Below, one piece after another: positions 39,869-50,252 of a DNA stretch of 64,000 bases. Source of the DNA: Prochlorococcus sp. AG-409-J16 (GTDB lineage: Bacteria; Cyanobacteriota; Cyanobacteriia; PCC-6307; Cyanobiaceae). The position numbers and the translations under genes were made by a program. Positions within the stretch are counted from its first letter, which is position 1. Every line of letters begins with the position of its first letter. The stretch lies in assembly GCA_003215655.1 (NCBI GenBank), contig QCKB01000006.1, positions 44,054-108,053 on the forward strand, written 5' to 3'. A model generated the notes under the pieces. It had not been told where the DNA came from. It worked only from the letters and a program-made list of their open reading frames with translations, and did no database searches.

Positions 39869-39966
39869 GTGACTCGGACCCATGCGGTTTCAACACCCAA
39901 ACCTGGTCAGGACCGGAAGGTAGCAGCCAAAAGGGATGCTTGAAGCAGGCGTGGACTCCGGGTCAC
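39869..39966 (+). ncRNA. ffs: Signal recognition particle RNA (4.5S)
   Basis: The 98-base hairpin RNA closes with GTGACTCGGA / TCCGGGTCAC (ten pairs including one G-U). The apical part carries GGTCAGGACCGGAAGG and TAGCAGCC, the universally conserved Ffh-binding sequence. With Ffh this targets membrane proteins to the Sec and YidC machinery. It lies 36 bases from the divergent panB start and 11 bases from the end of ftsZ. Confidence 0.95.
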
Positions 39967-39977
39967 CTAATTACGAA

Positions 39978-41105
39978 TCAATTTTCTCCTTCTTTGCGAA
40001 GTTGTCGCATACGCAAGAATTCAGGAATACTTGCTCCAGCTTCCTTATTTATTTTTTGGCTATAGGCCTGCTGAGAATTCATTTTGGCGCGAGTACCACT
40101 CCTATAAGGCTGGTTACCTTCAAAGCCTGTAGCAATAACAGTGACCTGGACCTCTCCCTCCAGCTTCTCATCAACAACCGCTCCAACAATTATGTTGGCT
40201 TCTTTATCTACTACGTCATATATAACTTCAGAGGCAGAGGTCATATCTTCAAGAGTCATGTCCTTGCCTCCAGTGATATTAATCACACATCCTTTAGCCC
40301 CATCAATTCTCGCTGCTTCCAGCAATGGGCTACTTATAGCCGCTTGAGCAGCCTCTAAAGCTCTAGAACGCCCAGAACCCACACCTATCCCCAACAAAGC
40401 AGTACCCGCTTCAGTCATAACTGATCTGACATCAGCAAAATCAACATTGACTAAACCAGGACAAGTAATGATGTCACTAATACCTTTTACTCCCATCCGC
40501 AAAACATCATCTGCACTGCGAAATGCCTCTTGTAAAGGTGCCCCGGAAATAACGTCCTTCAGTCGATCATTAGGAATAACTATCAAGGTATCAACGTTTT
40601 CAGCCAACCTTGCTATCCCTTCATCCGCCTGCCGCATCCTGCGTCGGCCTTCAAACCCAAAAGGCTTTGTAACAATCCCAACAGTTAAAGCTCCACATTC
40701 TTTTGCGACTTCTGCAACTACAGGAGCTGCTCCAGTGCCAGTTCCTCCACCCATACCAGCAGCAATAAAGACCAAATCAGCACCCTCAAGAGCTTGCTGA
40801 AGATCTGTTCGAGACTCCTCTGCAGCTTTTTGACCAATAGTGGGATTGCCTCCAGCGCCTAAGCCCCTGGTAAGTGCCTGCCCAAGTTGCACTCGATTTT
40901 GGGCAGCTGATTCAAGTAATGCTTGAGCATCAGTGTTAAGAACTCTATATGCGACTCCCTCTAATTCTCCAAGAATCATTCTGTTGACAGCATTACTGCC
41001 ACCGCCCCCCACACCAATGACCTCGATTCGGGCAGCTTGACTGGGATTAATCCCATCAACTCTCATCAACCCAGACCTATTAGATCTGTTCCCACTGATA
41101 ACCAT
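39978..41105 (-). CDS. ftsZ: Cell division protein FtsZ
   Basis: FtsZ is the tubulin-like GTPase that forms the division ring. The 375 residues carry [16 protein letters not shown], the GTP loop [35 protein letters not shown] with the catalytic T7 loop, and the C-terminal tail [13 protein letters not shown] that binds partners such as ZipN/Ftn2. Length is short to normal for picocyanobacteria. It is the last division gene on the minus strand after ftsQ. Confidence 0.97.
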   Translation of the reverse strand: MVISGNRSNRSGLMRVDGINPSQAARIEVIGVGGGGSNAVNRMILGELEGVAYRVLNTDAQALLESAAQNRVQLGQALTRGLGAGGNPTIGQKAAEESRTDLQQALEGADLVFIAAGMGGGTGTGAAPVVAEVAKECGALTVGIVTKPFGFEGRRRMRQADEGIARLAENVDTLIVIPNDRLKDVISGAPLQEAFRSADDVLRMGVKGISDIITCPGLVNVDFADVRSVMTEAGTALLGIGVGSGRSRALEAAQAAISSPLLEAARIDGAKGCVINITGGKDMTLEDMTSASEVIYDVVDKEANIIVGAVVDEKLEGEVQVTVIATGFEGNQPYRSGTRAKMNSQQAYSQKINKEAGASIPEFLRMRQLRKEGEN

Positions 41106-41269
41106 ATTGCAGTTTAAGAGTTGAGGTTTGGTGCATTATGTCTGCAGGAGAGGATTCTGTTGAATATTTGAATCTTCTCACTGGTCTTTAAAGACAAAGA
41201 AGCGATTGAGTCGAGGCCGATTCGAGGGAAGTAAAACCTTGAAAAGGCTTACATAAAAAGGCTTTTAAC

Positions 41270-41665
41270 CTATAAAACGTAAATATTCAAAAAAATCAAG
41301 GCTGAAATTGAAATTAATATTAAGAGCAATTTTTCTGCGTGGTTAAAGCTAGAGGAAGCATTGCTTACAGGAGATGCATCTACCTGATCTGAAACCTTCG
41401 CAATATTCTTTAGAGGAATTTCTCTGATTTGAAAAGCCGGTCGACCTGCAGCCTCCCAAGCCAACCTTCTAGCTGGATCACTTAAGACAGAGTATGCCTC
41501 ATTAATCCACTTAAAACGCTCCTCAGCTACTGGGTCATTTCGATTTCGATCAGGATGCCACCTCATAGCCTCTCGCCTAAATGCTCTCTTAACTTGCTCA
41601 GGGTCACTAGCTGAAGTAACACCCAACAAGGACCAGTAAGTGAAGGTACCTATTGAGGAAGTCAT
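41270..41665 (-). CDS. J-domain protein with C-terminal membrane anchor
   Basis: The 131 residues begin with a J domain (YWSLLGVTSASDPEQVKRAFRREA...HPDRNRNDP, HPD near 38-40) and end in a hydrophobic helix (about 110-130, LLLILISISALIFLNIYVL). No glycine-rich or zinc region is present, so it is a type III J protein. It recruits DnaK to a membrane site. It lies between ftsQ and ftsZ on the same strand; a division role is only suggested by position. Confidence 0.85.
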   Translation of the reverse strand: MTSSIGTFTYWSLLGVTSASDPEQVKRAFRREAMRWHPDRNRNDPVAEERFKWINEAYSVLSDPARRLAWEAAGRPAFQIREIPLKNIAKVSDQVDASPVSNASSSFNHAEKLLLILISISALIFLNIYVL

Positions 41666-41811
41666 TTAGGATAAGAAAGTTTCTAATCTCACCATTGATA
41701 TCTAGAAAAGCCTATTAAAGCTAGGCCTAAAAGTTATTTTTTCATATTTCTACTTTCTCTATTTAATACCTTTGATCAGACATTAAAAGTATCCTCATAA
41801 ACCTAATTAAT

Positions 41812-42636
41812 TCAAGCCCCGGAATTTGGCATTTGCAATTCAGGCTTTGAAGGATCAGTCAAATCTATCATCATCCCAGGCTTACTAAAAAAAGATTTTG
41901 GGAGAAGAAGACTTAAATGGTCAATTGCTTTTAACTGTTTATCAAAATGATCTCTTGATGAACCTAGATTTACCAATCCTAGGTCCTTTGTAAGGAGACT
42001 TAGGTCTCCATTTGGACTTAAAATAATTTTCTCCAAAGAGCTTTCTAGAAGTACTCTTTGCTCAAATAGCCTAACAATTCTCTTACGTTCATTTTCCATC
42101 CAACCTTCTACAATTAATTCACTAGAAGGTTTTGCTCCTTTACTCGCAATTCTTGAAGGTATCCATTGACCAAATTTATCCAACATGCCTTCTTCGATCC
42201 CTCTAGGTGTCCTTCTTGTTGCATATGCAATTGGCTTAATCTCTTGAACACTTATCTCCAGCCCTAAGGGAAATATCTTACGCTTGACAACAACTGATTC
42301 AACTGGCAATTCAGTTGATAAAATTTTTTCAAGCTCTATAGGATCAAGAGATAGAAGTGGCTTGAAAAATGAATCGCCAGCAACCTTAAGGAAAGACTCA
42401 GCCTTTATGTTCTTACTTCCTTGAACAATAATTTGCTTGCTATTTATTTTCTTCCAGCCTTGGTCAACCAATACTCCACTCAAAGATATTGAGATTGTTG
42501 TCAAGAGAATCAATCTCCAACAATTAACCAATTGTTCTGCAAGCCCACGGCGCCTCAATTTTCTCCGTCGCTCTGCCCTTGAATTAATAGAGTTTTTCGT
42601 CTTTTGAGGACTTAAGGAATTAGTCAAAGATCGCAT
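41812..42636 (-). CDS. ftsQ: Cell division protein FtsQ
   Basis: FtsQ is a bitopic membrane protein of the divisome. The 274 residues have a basic cytoplasmic start (RAERRRKLRRRGLAEQL), one membrane helix (about 41-58), a POTRA domain (IIVQGSKNIKAESFLKVAGD...VVVKRKIFPLGLEISVQE), and the beta domain. Length and order are typical of cyanobacterial FtsQ. The start overlaps the end of the upstream gene by 13 bases. Confidence 0.88.
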   Translation of the reverse strand: MRSLTNSLSPQKTKNSINSRAERRRKLRRRGLAEQLVNCWRLILLTTISISLSGVLVDQGWKKINSKQIIVQGSKNIKAESFLKVAGDSFFKPLLSLDPIELEKILSTELPVESVVVKRKIFPLGLEISVQEIKPIAYATRRTPRGIEEGMLDKFGQWIPSRIASKGAKPSSELIVEGWMENERKRIVRLFEQRVLLESSLEKIILSPNGDLSLLTKDLGLVNLGSSRDHFDKQLKAIDHLSLLLPKSFFSKPGMMIDLTDPSKPELQMPNSGA

Positions 42637-43034
42637 CGAGATCTACTCATGAGTTGGTTCATCCAACTGCGCGCACGCTCAGCATCTGAAAATTGCACAT
42701 CAATCTCTTTACCTCCCCCAACAAGTCTCAGGCGACATCTGCCTTGGGACTCATCCGTAAGAGGAGCCTCACCAGAGGTCAATGCCATCAACTCCACCAT
42801 CTCTAATTTGGTGACTTCAAAACTACCCTGTTCCCTGAAACTCCCTGCTTCAAAGGTGGCCCAGGTCAATACGCCCTCCTTCAAACGAGCAGCACCACTG
42901 CCATCTAGTTTTGCCAATTCAGCCCCCTTAGCCCAATCACGAAACAAGTTCTGCCTACGCCGCTCAAGCCAACCCAGCGAGGTAAGAAGCAAGAACGCTA
43001 ATAGCAGAGGTAACCAAAGAAGACCATGAATCAT
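42624..43034 (-). CDS. Small membrane-anchored protein between ddl and ftsQ
   Basis: The 136 residues start with a hydrophobic helix (LLWLPLLLAFLLLTSLGWL, about 5-23) followed by a soluble domain (EVDV-type strands, WMNQLMSR end). It does not match a named family that I recall. Being co-directional and overlapping ftsQ, it may belong to the cell-wall or division operon. Confidence 0.7.
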   Translation of the reverse strand: MIHGLLWLPLLLAFLLLTSLGWLERRRQNLFRDWAKGAELAKLDGSGAARLKEGVLTWATFEAGSFREQGSFEVTKLEMVELMALTSGEAPLTDESQGRCRLRLVGGGKEIDVQFSDAERARSWMNQLMSRSRCDL

Positions 43035-43079
43035 TGGCCGGCTAGCAAAGTTTCCCGGAAGGTTGATCTATGAACACAT

Positions 43080-44141
43080 TTATTCTCTCGCTGTATCGAC
43101 AAGATTGGCGACTAACGCCTCAAGGTTTAAACCTGAAACCTCCCAAAGCATCGGATACATACTTTTGTTTGTAAATCCTGGAATGGTATTTATTTCGTTT
43201 AACCAAAGATTATCAACAGATTCCTCATAAAAGAAATCAACTCTAGCCATCCCAACTGCTCCCACTGCTCTACAAGCACTTAATGACAATCGTCGAACCT
43301 TTGCTGTTAAATCTTCTGATAAAGCTGCAGGAATTATCACCTGACTGCCGCCATTCCCATACTTTGTGTTGTAGTCATACCAATCCGATTCAAAAATAAC
43401 TTCTCCAACCAAAGATGCTTTTAAGGATTTCTTCCCTAAAACCGCACACTCAAGCTCTCTAACAACTAAAGCCTTCTCAACAACTATCCTTTCGTCAAAA
43501 CTAGCTGCCATTTTTAATCCAGCTAGCATCTCATTACGATTAAAAGCTTTACTTATACCAACAGAAGAACCAAGGTTTGCCGGCTTTATAAAACATGGAT
43601 ATGACAATTTCGCTTCTAAACGCTCAACAACAACATCTAAAAGCTCAGTATCTTCCAGTTCAAAAGCTTGAACAAATTCATAAGCCACTTGAGGTAAGCC
43701 AGCTGAGGCGAATGCTGATTTCATAGCCAACTTATCCATCCCAACGGCAGATCCAAGAACCCCTGAACCAACAAAAGGTTTTCCCATGAGTTTGAATAAA
43801 CCCTGGACAGTCCCGTCCTCACCATTTGGTCCATGAAGTACAGGGAACCAAACATCTACCTCCTCACTACCTTGAGGAAGCCCTCTAAACCCCTCTGAAG
43901 CAATAGATATAGCCCCCTCCTCTAATAAATTAATTGGCTTACCTTTTTTAAGTACTTTTTCGGCAACTTCCAACGAACACCAAACGCCCTTCTGATCTAT
44001 ATATATAGGTAAAACCTTAAAGCGAGTTGCATTAGTTCCTCTTTGCAAAGCCCCAATTAAAGTAATCGCTGATTTTATAGAGACATAATGCTCGCCTGAC
44101 TCACCTCCAAAAAGAACCCCTACACAAATCCGAGAAGACAT
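43080..44141 (-). CDS. ddl: D-alanine--D-alanine ligase
   Basis: Ddl joins two D-alanines for peptidoglycan. The 353 residues have the ATP-grasp signature CVGVLFGGESGEHYVSIKSA, VLHGPNGEDGTVQGLFKLMG, CFIKPANLGSSVGISKA and WLNEINTIPGFTNKSMYP. It heads a minus-strand series ddl, small membrane gene, ftsQ, J-domain gene, ftsZ. Confidence 0.96.
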   Translation of the reverse strand: MSSRICVGVLFGGESGEHYVSIKSAITLIGALQRGTNATRFKVLPIYIDQKGVWCSLEVAEKVLKKGKPINLLEEGAISIASEGFRGLPQGSEEVDVWFPVLHGPNGEDGTVQGLFKLMGKPFVGSGVLGSAVGMDKLAMKSAFASAGLPQVAYEFVQAFELEDTELLDVVVERLEAKLSYPCFIKPANLGSSVGISKAFNRNEMLAGLKMAASFDERIVVEKALVVRELECAVLGKKSLKASLVGEVIFESDWYDYNTKYGNGGSQVIIPAALSEDLTAKVRRLSLSACRAVGAVGMARVDFFYEESVDNLWLNEINTIPGFTNKSMYPMLWEVSGLNLEALVANLVDTARE

Positions 44142-44196
44142 ATAAACTTAGAAGTTGATTATTTAAAAATAAAGGTATCAGTAGTTTGAATAAATT

Positions 44197-45603
44197 TCAT
44201 ACCACCGGGATTCCAGATAAGGAGAAAGAACGAGTTTGATCAATTCGAACATCAACAAAATCTCCTGGCTCATATAGATGACCTTTTTCTCCTTCATATG
44301 GGAAGAAAGTTAATCTGTTAGTTCTGGTGCGCCCCATAAGTTGTTTTGAATCCTTTGGATTTATAGATTCTGCAAGAACTTGTTCAACCTTTCCTAGGTA
44401 ACGAGAATTGCGTTGCTTCGCAATTTTTTCAACTAACCTGTTCAATTCTTTTAGCCTTTCTGCCTTTACCTCTTCCTTTAATTGATTAGGCCAACTAGCA
44501 GCAGGGGTATTTGGTCGAGGAGAATATGCAGCAGTATTTAATTGATCGAAACCTATCTTTTCGACTACCTTTAAGGTATTTCTAAACTGATCATCTGTTT
44601 CTCCAGGGAATCCAACTATAACATCAGCACTAATTGCAGAATCAGGCATCTTAACTCTAATTTTATCTATTATCTTTAAATATTTTTCTATCGAATAGCC
44701 CCTTGCCATTGCCTTTAGGATTTCATTATCTCCACTTTGAAAAGGAATATGAAAATGCTCACATAATTTAGGCAGTTTAGCGCATGAGTCTATCAATCTA
44801 TCCGTAAAATATCTAGGATGACTTGTTGCAAAACGAATCCTTTCAATACCTTTAACATCATGGATGTAATGAAGAAGGTCAGTAAGAGTATTTGTCCTCC
44901 TTCCATTAGAATTTATACCAGGCAAATCGCGACCATAAGCATCAATATTTTGACCTAGAAGAGTAATTTCTCTGAAACCAAGTGAAGCGAGGTCCTCTAT
45001 TTCAAGCCTTATCGCTTCTGGTGTACGAGATTGTTCTTTCCCTCTTACAGATGGAACAACACAATAAGTACATCTCTCATTACAGCCATAAATCACATTT
45101 ACCCATGCGCAAATTGAACTATCTCGTCGTGCAATAGCAATATCTTCAAAAATATGCTGTTCATCTGTAGCAACAACTTGTTGACCACTCTCTACCTGAT
45201 TAAGGAGAGTCTCAAGGCGATTGGCATGCTGAGGTCCCATCACAAGATCAAGCTCAGGGACTCTCCTTAAAAGAGCTTCACCTTCTTGTTGGGCAACACA
45301 ACCTGCTACAACAATCTTCAGATGAGGCAACTCTCTCTTTCGAATAGCCTGTCTGCCTAAATAGCTATAAACCTTTTGCTCAGCGTTATCTCGAATTGTG
45401 CAAGTGTTGTAAAGGACTAAATCGGCTTCTAACTCTGCCAATGCTTTTCTATATCCCATCGATTCCAGAATTCCTGCCATTCTCTCTGAATCAGCCTTAT
45501 TCATTTGACAGCCAAAAGTCGTTATCCAATAACTCCCCAGTTCTTTCCTTTCTGAAGGCTCAGGATCACTGCAAGTAATAGAGGGTGTAGTGGAAGTAAC
45601 CAA
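44197..45603 (-). CDS. miaB: tRNA-2-methylthio-N6-dimethylallyladenosine synthase
   Basis: MiaB methylthiolates i6A37 in tRNAs that read U-starting codons. The 468 residues show the N-terminal UPF0004 cluster ([32 protein letters not shown]), the radical SAM motif [17 protein letters not shown], and a C-terminal TRAM domain. All three cysteines of each 4Fe-4S cluster are present. Confidence 0.96.
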   Translation of the reverse strand: MVTSTTPSITCSDPEPSERKELGSYWITTFGCQMNKADSERMAGILESMGYRKALAELEADLVLYNTCTIRDNAEQKVYSYLGRQAIRKRELPHLKIVVAGCVAQQEGEALLRRVPELDLVMGPQHANRLETLLNQVESGQQVVATDEQHIFEDIAIARRDSSICAWVNVIYGCNERCTYCVVPSVRGKEQSRTPEAIRLEIEDLASLGFREITLLGQNIDAYGRDLPGINSNGRRTNTLTDLLHYIHDVKGIERIRFATSHPRYFTDRLIDSCAKLPKLCEHFHIPFQSGDNEILKAMARGYSIEKYLKIIDKIRVKMPDSAISADVIVGFPGETDDQFRNTLKVVEKIGFDQLNTAAYSPRPNTPAASWPNQLKEEVKAERLKELNRLVEKIAKQRNSRYLGKVEQVLAESINPKDSKQLMGRTRTNRLTFFPYEGEKGHLYEPGDFVDVRIDQTRSFSLSGIPVV

Positions 45604-45719
45604 AACGTAAGATAAAAAAAATGTTCGAGATCAATCTCTTTACCGCTTCATGGAAGAAGAGATAGAGCTGTTTCAATACAGGTTTTTGTGTTTAAAAGTC
45701 GGGTAATTGAAGTTGTAAG

Positions 45720-45793
45720 GGCGAGCGAGGGGATTCGAACCCCCGAATAGCGGCGCCACAAGCCGCTGCCTTAACCACTTGGCGACGCCCGCC
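45720..45793 (-). tRNA. tRNA-His (GTG)
   Basis: The cloverleaf reads GGCGGGCG to CTCGCCC on the minus strand. The extra G at -1 paired with C73 is the histidine identity element and is here encoded. The anticodon loop TTGTGGC gives GTG. CCA is not encoded. Confidence 0.96.
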
Positions 45794-45801
45794 GCATAAA
45801 T

Positions 45802-46272
45802 ATGAATTTAACAACTCATCAAAAAATCATCATTCAAAATACTTGTAATTGGATACAAAAAAAGTTGGTTTTTAAACCGATAGCAGTTGGAGGGGCCGTC
45901 CTTACTGGATGTGGACTATTTCTGGCCACGAAAAACCCCTCAATGGATGAATACAAAACTTATGTAGGAGAGCGTGTTGTAGAGGTCGCCATTGAAAAAC
46001 TGTGCCAAAAAGAAAACTTCCCAATATTTCTGAATGATTCCATCAAAAATTGCTCTCACCTAATATCAACCCAAAGACCTTTTCTTGAAAAATTTGCAGA
46101 GCACTTCACAACAAAAAGGAATTTGGTAATTTGCAGCCTTTACATAACTAGGTTTGGGGGGCAAGATCTATTGCCGACATTGCAACTACCTGGACTAAAT
46201 ATCACAACCATTGCTATAGCTAGTAAATTTCATACCATAAATTTCAAAGTCGACCGCGGGAAGTTCGAGTGA
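45802..46272 (+). CDS. DUF4359-type protein
   Basis: The 156 residues have an N-terminal hydrophobic stretch (about 27-42, PIAVGGAVLTGCGLFLAT) followed directly by KNPSMDEYKTYVGERVVE, which is the DUF4359 signature, and a C-terminal ICSLYITRFGG. The function is unknown; the domain is widespread in cyanobacteria. Its stop overlaps the GTG start of the amidohydrolase (GTGA), so it is co-translated with it. Confidence 0.78.
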   Translation: MNLTTHQKIIIQNTCNWIQKKLVFKPIAVGGAVLTGCGLFLATKNPSMDEYKTYVGERVVEVAIEKLCQKENFPIFLNDSIKNCSHLISTQRPFLEKFAEHFTTKRNLVICSLYITRFGGQDLLPTLQLPGLNITTIAIASKFHTINFKVDRGKFE

Positions 46273-47510
46273 GCTCTAAGAATGAAAAATCATTAAAAGC
46301 CTTAGTTGCCAGAGGTCTTTTAACAAAAGCTCAAAACATCTTAGAAGCGAAGATCTCCAATGAAGGTCTATGCGCAGTGCATATCAAATGGATAGATGGA
46401 CACATCTCTCAAATAGAAGCCGTTGACCCTAATTCCTTTTCTCCTGATCAAATTCTTCTCCCTAGATTGGTAGATCCTCATACCCATCTCGACAAGGCAT
46501 TCACATGGGTAAAGGGTCCTAATTTAAAAGGGACATATGAAGAAGCACTCAAAACAAATTTAATCTCACAATCAAAACGCAAACCATTAGATGTATCAGA
46601 TCAAGCTGAAAAGTGTCTAAATTTAGCTTGTGCAAATGGAATCAGGGCAATTCGAAGTCATATAGATAGTTTTGGTGCTCAGACTCATGAGTGCTGGGAA
46701 GTCTTAACTGAATTGAAAAAAAAATGGAAATCGACTATCGACTTGCAATTCGTGGCTCTAGTTCCACCTGAGTTTTGGGCCACCCCCCAAGGGAAAGAGT
46801 TCGCAACCTTTGTAGCCGATGCGAATGGATTGCTTGGAGGCGTAGTAGTACCCCCTTTTGATATTCAGACAATGAATAACTCCCTAAGTCAAATGATTAT
46901 GCTTGCTGAAAAAGTTGGCTGCGGGATTGATCTTCATATAGACGAGTCTCAAATTCAGCCTTCTGCAGGTATAAAACAATTACTCAGTGTGCTGGATCAT
47001 ATGACTGTTGATATTCCTATTACTTGTAGTCACTCAAGCAGTATGGGGCTAATGCAGGCAAAGGCACTTCAACAATTAGCTGGCAGGCTTGCAAAGCATC
47101 AAATAAAAATAGTCGCACTTCCACTAACAAATAGTTGGTTACTTGGACGTAAGAATGGATTTACAACTATGCAAAGGCCTTTAGCCCCCATTAAGCAACT
47201 TCAACATGCAGGAGTAAATGTGGCAGTTGGAGGCGATAACGTTCAGGATCCCTGGTTTCCTGCAGGCAATCTTGACCCAATTGCATTAATGGGATTTTCC
47301 TTGCCTATAGCTCAATTAGCTCCATGGAATCGGCTCGGACTTGCACCTTTCACTACTGCTGCCGCCAGGCTAATGGGCCTGGAATGGGATGGAAGCCTTT
47401 ATCCAGGCTGTCCTGCAGACTTAATACTTCTAAAAGCAAAAAGCTGGGCAGAAGTACTTTCAACTCCTCCAGAAAGAAGAGTTTTAATTAATGGTGAATG
47501 GCTGAAATGA
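46269..47510 (+). CDS. Cytosine-deaminase-like amidohydrolase
   Basis: The 413 residues start at GTG. Metal and active-site motifs of the cytosine deaminase type of amidohydrolase are intact: LVDPHTHLDKAFTW (HxH, about 74-78), DLHIDES, TCSHSSSMG and GGDNVQDPWFPAGNLDPI (aspartate). The enzyme probably hydrolyses a cyclic nitrogen compound such as cytosine, creatinine or an isocytosine analogue; the substrate cannot be read from sequence. It overlaps the DUF4359 gene and the FAD oxidase. Confidence 0.82.
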   Translation: MSSKNEKSLKALVARGLLTKAQNILEAKISNEGLCAVHIKWIDGHISQIEAVDPNSFSPDQILLPRLVDPHTHLDKAFTWVKGPNLKGTYEEALKTNLISQSKRKPLDVSDQAEKCLNLACANGIRAIRSHIDSFGAQTHECWEVLTELKKKWKSTIDLQFVALVPPEFWATPQGKEFATFVADANGLLGGVVVPPFDIQTMNNSLSQMIMLAEKVGCGIDLHIDESQIQPSAGIKQLLSVLDHMTVDIPITCSHSSSMGLMQAKALQQLAGRLAKHQIKIVALPLTNSWLLGRKNGFTTMQRPLAPIKQLQHAGVNVAVGGDNVQDPWFPAGNLDPIALMGFSLPIAQLAPWNRLGLAPFTTAAARLMGLEWDGSLYPGCPADLILLKAKSWAEVLSTPPERRVLINGEWLK

Positions 47511-48910
47511 ACAATTCCTTTCAAATAAAGTCTCCTCAGAAAAAGTTTCCAACCATTAATACCAACATGTCTTTAAAACAAATAAAAGAAGAGCTAACAG
47601 CTTTAAGTGACTTAGATGTAATGGATACTCCTACTGATAGAGAGAGATTTTCTAAAGATGCATATAACTATTCACCATTACTACAAAAACAATTGAAAGG
47701 ATGCTGCGCTGATCTTGTCGTCCGTCCTAAAGCCATTGATGCTGTAATAGCAACTTCAGCAGCTTGTGCCAGAAATAACATCCCTTTAACTATTAGAGGA
47801 GCAGGGACTGGAAACTATGGACAATGTGTTCCACTAAATGGTGGTGTCGTTATGTTAATGAGTGAACTAAATAAAATAAGAAAATTTGATACATATACCG
47901 GGGTCGTAACAGTAGAGACAGGTTGTTTACTTCGTGAATTAGATAAGTATCTCTCTAATTATGGAAGACAGTTGAGATTAGTTCCTAGTACCTGGCGTAC
48001 TGCTTCAGTCGGAGGATTCTTAGCAGGTGGGTCAGGTGGAATTGGCTCTATTCGCTGGGGTTTTCTTAGGGACCCTGGACATCTTCAAGGGCTGGAAGTA
48101 GTCACGCTACAAAATCCACCACAAAAACTTCATCTCGATGCAGATGCTTCAGAAGCACTTAATCATGCATACGGAACAAATGGGATTATTACAGCCTTAG
48201 ATTTAGCTACAGCCCCAGCTATTAATTGGCAAGAAGCAACTATTGATTGCGCTGAATGGGAAACAGCTGTTGAATTAATGCAGAGTTGTGCAAAAGCTGC
48301 TATTGACCTCAATCTTTGTAGTCTTCTTGAGAAAGATATTGTCAATCATTTACCTAAATGGTGTGGAGAATCCAGTAACAATCATCGCATCATGTTACTA
48401 GTCGCTCCTGACGGAGTAACTACTTTACAAAGGCTTTCAGCATCTTTTGGAGGGAAATTTACATTAATAGGAGCCGAAAAAGGGCTGGGAGGGAAGTACT
48501 TAAGAGAACTCACATGGAACCATACAACTATGCATATGCGCTCTGTTGATTCTGATTGGACCTACCTACAAATGCTCTTACCTAAACCAGAGGTTTCTGC
48601 AATGGATAAGTTAAAAAAAGACTGGGGTAATGATTTACTTTGGCACTTAGAGGCAGTCCATCAACAAGGAGTAAAACGTTTGGCAGCCTTACCTTTAGTG
48701 AAATGGCGAGGCAAAGAGTACCTAGAGAATCTAATCATTCAATGCAAAGAAATCGGTTGTGTAATATTTAACCCTCATGTTATTACTGTTGAAGATGGGG
48801 GGCTAGGAGTAATTGATAGCGATCAAGTAAAAACTAAACAAAACTTCGATCCTAAAGGACTACTTAACCCAGGAAAGTTAAAAGGATGGGAACAAATAGT
48901 AAAGGGTTGA
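47498..48910 (+). CDS. FAD-linked oxidase, GlcD-like
   Basis: The 470 residues have the vanillyl-alcohol-oxidase type FAD domain: DLVVRPKAIDAVIATSAACARN, TIRGAGTGNYGQCVPL, GVVTVETGCLLRELD, and AGGSGGIGSIRWG (about 60-190). The end LNPGKLKGWE is typical of GlcD-like D-lactate or glycolate dehydrogenases. The start overlaps the amidohydrolase stop by 13 bases. Pairing with the amidohydrolase suggests a common oxidation pathway for its product. Confidence 0.85.
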   Translation: MAEMNNSFQIKSPQKKFPTINTNMSLKQIKEELTALSDLDVMDTPTDRERFSKDAYNYSPLLQKQLKGCCADLVVRPKAIDAVIATSAACARNNIPLTIRGAGTGNYGQCVPLNGGVVMLMSELNKIRKFDTYTGVVTVETGCLLRELDKYLSNYGRQLRLVPSTWRTASVGGFLAGGSGGIGSIRWGFLRDPGHLQGLEVVTLQNPPQKLHLDADASEALNHAYGTNGIITALDLATAPAINWQEATIDCAEWETAVELMQSCAKAAIDLNLCSLLEKDIVNHLPKWCGESSNNHRIMLLVAPDGVTTLQRLSASFGGKFTLIGAEKGLGGKYLRELTWNHTTMHMRSVDSDWTYLQMLLPKPEVSAMDKLKKDWGNDLLWHLEAVHQQGVKRLAALPLVKWRGKEYLENLIIQCKEIGCVIFNPHVITVEDGGLGVIDSDQVKTKQNFDPKGLLNPGKLKGWEQIVKG

Positions 48911-49007
48911 TATTTAGATAAAAATACGAATTTTATTCTTAAATTATATCCCTCTTAATTCCTTACAAATCATCTTACTTAATCTTATAAAATTTTTAGA
49001 GAAAAAA

Positions 49008-50252
49008 TTATTTCTTATCCTTTATAAGCCTCTTAGAAATTAATTCACCAATCAAATAAAGAGAGCCAGCAATTACAGGAGAAGGGCATGGCCATTGTTT
49101 AATTAAAAGCAATTTATTTAAGACTTCTTCCACGCATCTAGCCTCAAATAGTTGATCATAAAAATTATTACATGCATCTGAAAGCGATTTTTTAGTCCAG
49201 CTGTAATGCCCAGGAACAGGAATAATCCATGCTTTATCTATTGGCTTCAACAAATTCTTAAGCATTTCAGGGCCATCCTTATTTGCCTGTATTCCAAGAA
49301 TCCAAATAACGCCCATTGATTCAAAATCCCAATATTTCCTTTCTTCCGAAAGTCTTTTAGCCGCATTGGGGTTATGTGCTCCATCAATCAATACTGGCAA
49401 GCCATTCCAAAAAAAAGTTTGCAAGCGAGCTGGCCAATATGCCTTTGCTAAGCCATCACGAATCTGACCATCAGTCAAGGAAAAGCCTATAGGTGAAAGA
49501 GCTTCAATAGCTGCCTTAGCAACAGCCGCGTTCTCTCTTTGAATCAATCCTGAAAGTCCCAATTCCCAAAAACTTGGCAGTGCTTTGACCCATTGAAGAG
49601 CAGCCCCATTCCTTTCAGCGACTTTCTTTAAAACAACTTCCACATCAGGATGCTGCTTAGCACTAATAACTATGCTTCCTGGTGTGATTACGGCTGCTTT
49701 CTCTATAGCAATCTCACGAACACTGTTTCCCAAATACTCACAATGGTCAAGGCCAATAGAACCTAGAGCAATTACAGGTCTATAACAGTGAGCTGTAGTT
49801 GCATCTAATCGACCTCCTAGTCCTACCTCTAAAACCATAATCTCTACTTCTTTAAATTCAAAATATTGAAAAGCAGCTGCTAAAAGTAATTCAAAAGGAG
49901 TTAAGTTATGTTTATGTGCTATTTGCTGGAGAGAAGATAATCTTTCCCTTAATTCGAAAGTTGAAATATTTTCACCATTAACACTAATTCGCTCGCACCA
50001 ACTAACAAGATGTGGAGAAGTAAACAAACCTATTTTAAAACCAGCTTCAGAGAGACTGCTACTAATGAAACTAGAAATAGAGCCCTTCCCATTTGTTCCT
50101 GCAATTTGAATTGCTGGTAAAGAGGAGCATGGCTCTCCAATCTCTTTTAATGCTGCCTGAATTCTCTTAAGACCAAGATTAATGCCTCTCGTATCTAAAG
50201 AAGGAATTAAATCTGCGAAATCATCAATATTTTCTATTGAGTTGTAGTCCAC
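49008..50252 (-). CDS. folC: Folylpolyglutamate synthase / dihydrofolate synthase
   Basis: FolC makes dihydrofolate from dihydropteroate and adds glutamates to folates. The 414 residues have the P-loop AIQIAGTNGKGSISSFISS, GLFTSPHLVSWCERI, the EVGLGGRLDATT loop, and DGAHNPNAAKRLSEE. It starts at a GTG that directly abuts the argD stop, so argD and folC are coupled. Confidence 0.93.
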   Translation of the reverse strand: MDYNSIENIDDFADLIPSLDTRGINLGLKRIQAALKEIGEPCSSLPAIQIAGTNGKGSISSFISSSLSEAGFKIGLFTSPHLVSWCERISVNGENISTFELRERLSSLQQIAHKHNLTPFELLLAAAFQYFEFKEVEIMVLEVGLGGRLDATTAHCYRPVIALGSIGLDHCEYLGNSVREIAIEKAAVITPGSIVISAKQHPDVEVVLKKVAERNGAALQWVKALPSFWELGLSGLIQRENAAVAKAAIEALSPIGFSLTDGQIRDGLAKAYWPARLQTFFWNGLPVLIDGAHNPNAAKRLSEERKYWDFESMGVIWILGIQANKDGPEMLKNLLKPIDKAWIIPVPGHYSWTKKSLSDACNNFYDQLFEARCVEEVLNKLLLIKQWPCPSPVIAGSLYLIGELISKRLIKDKK

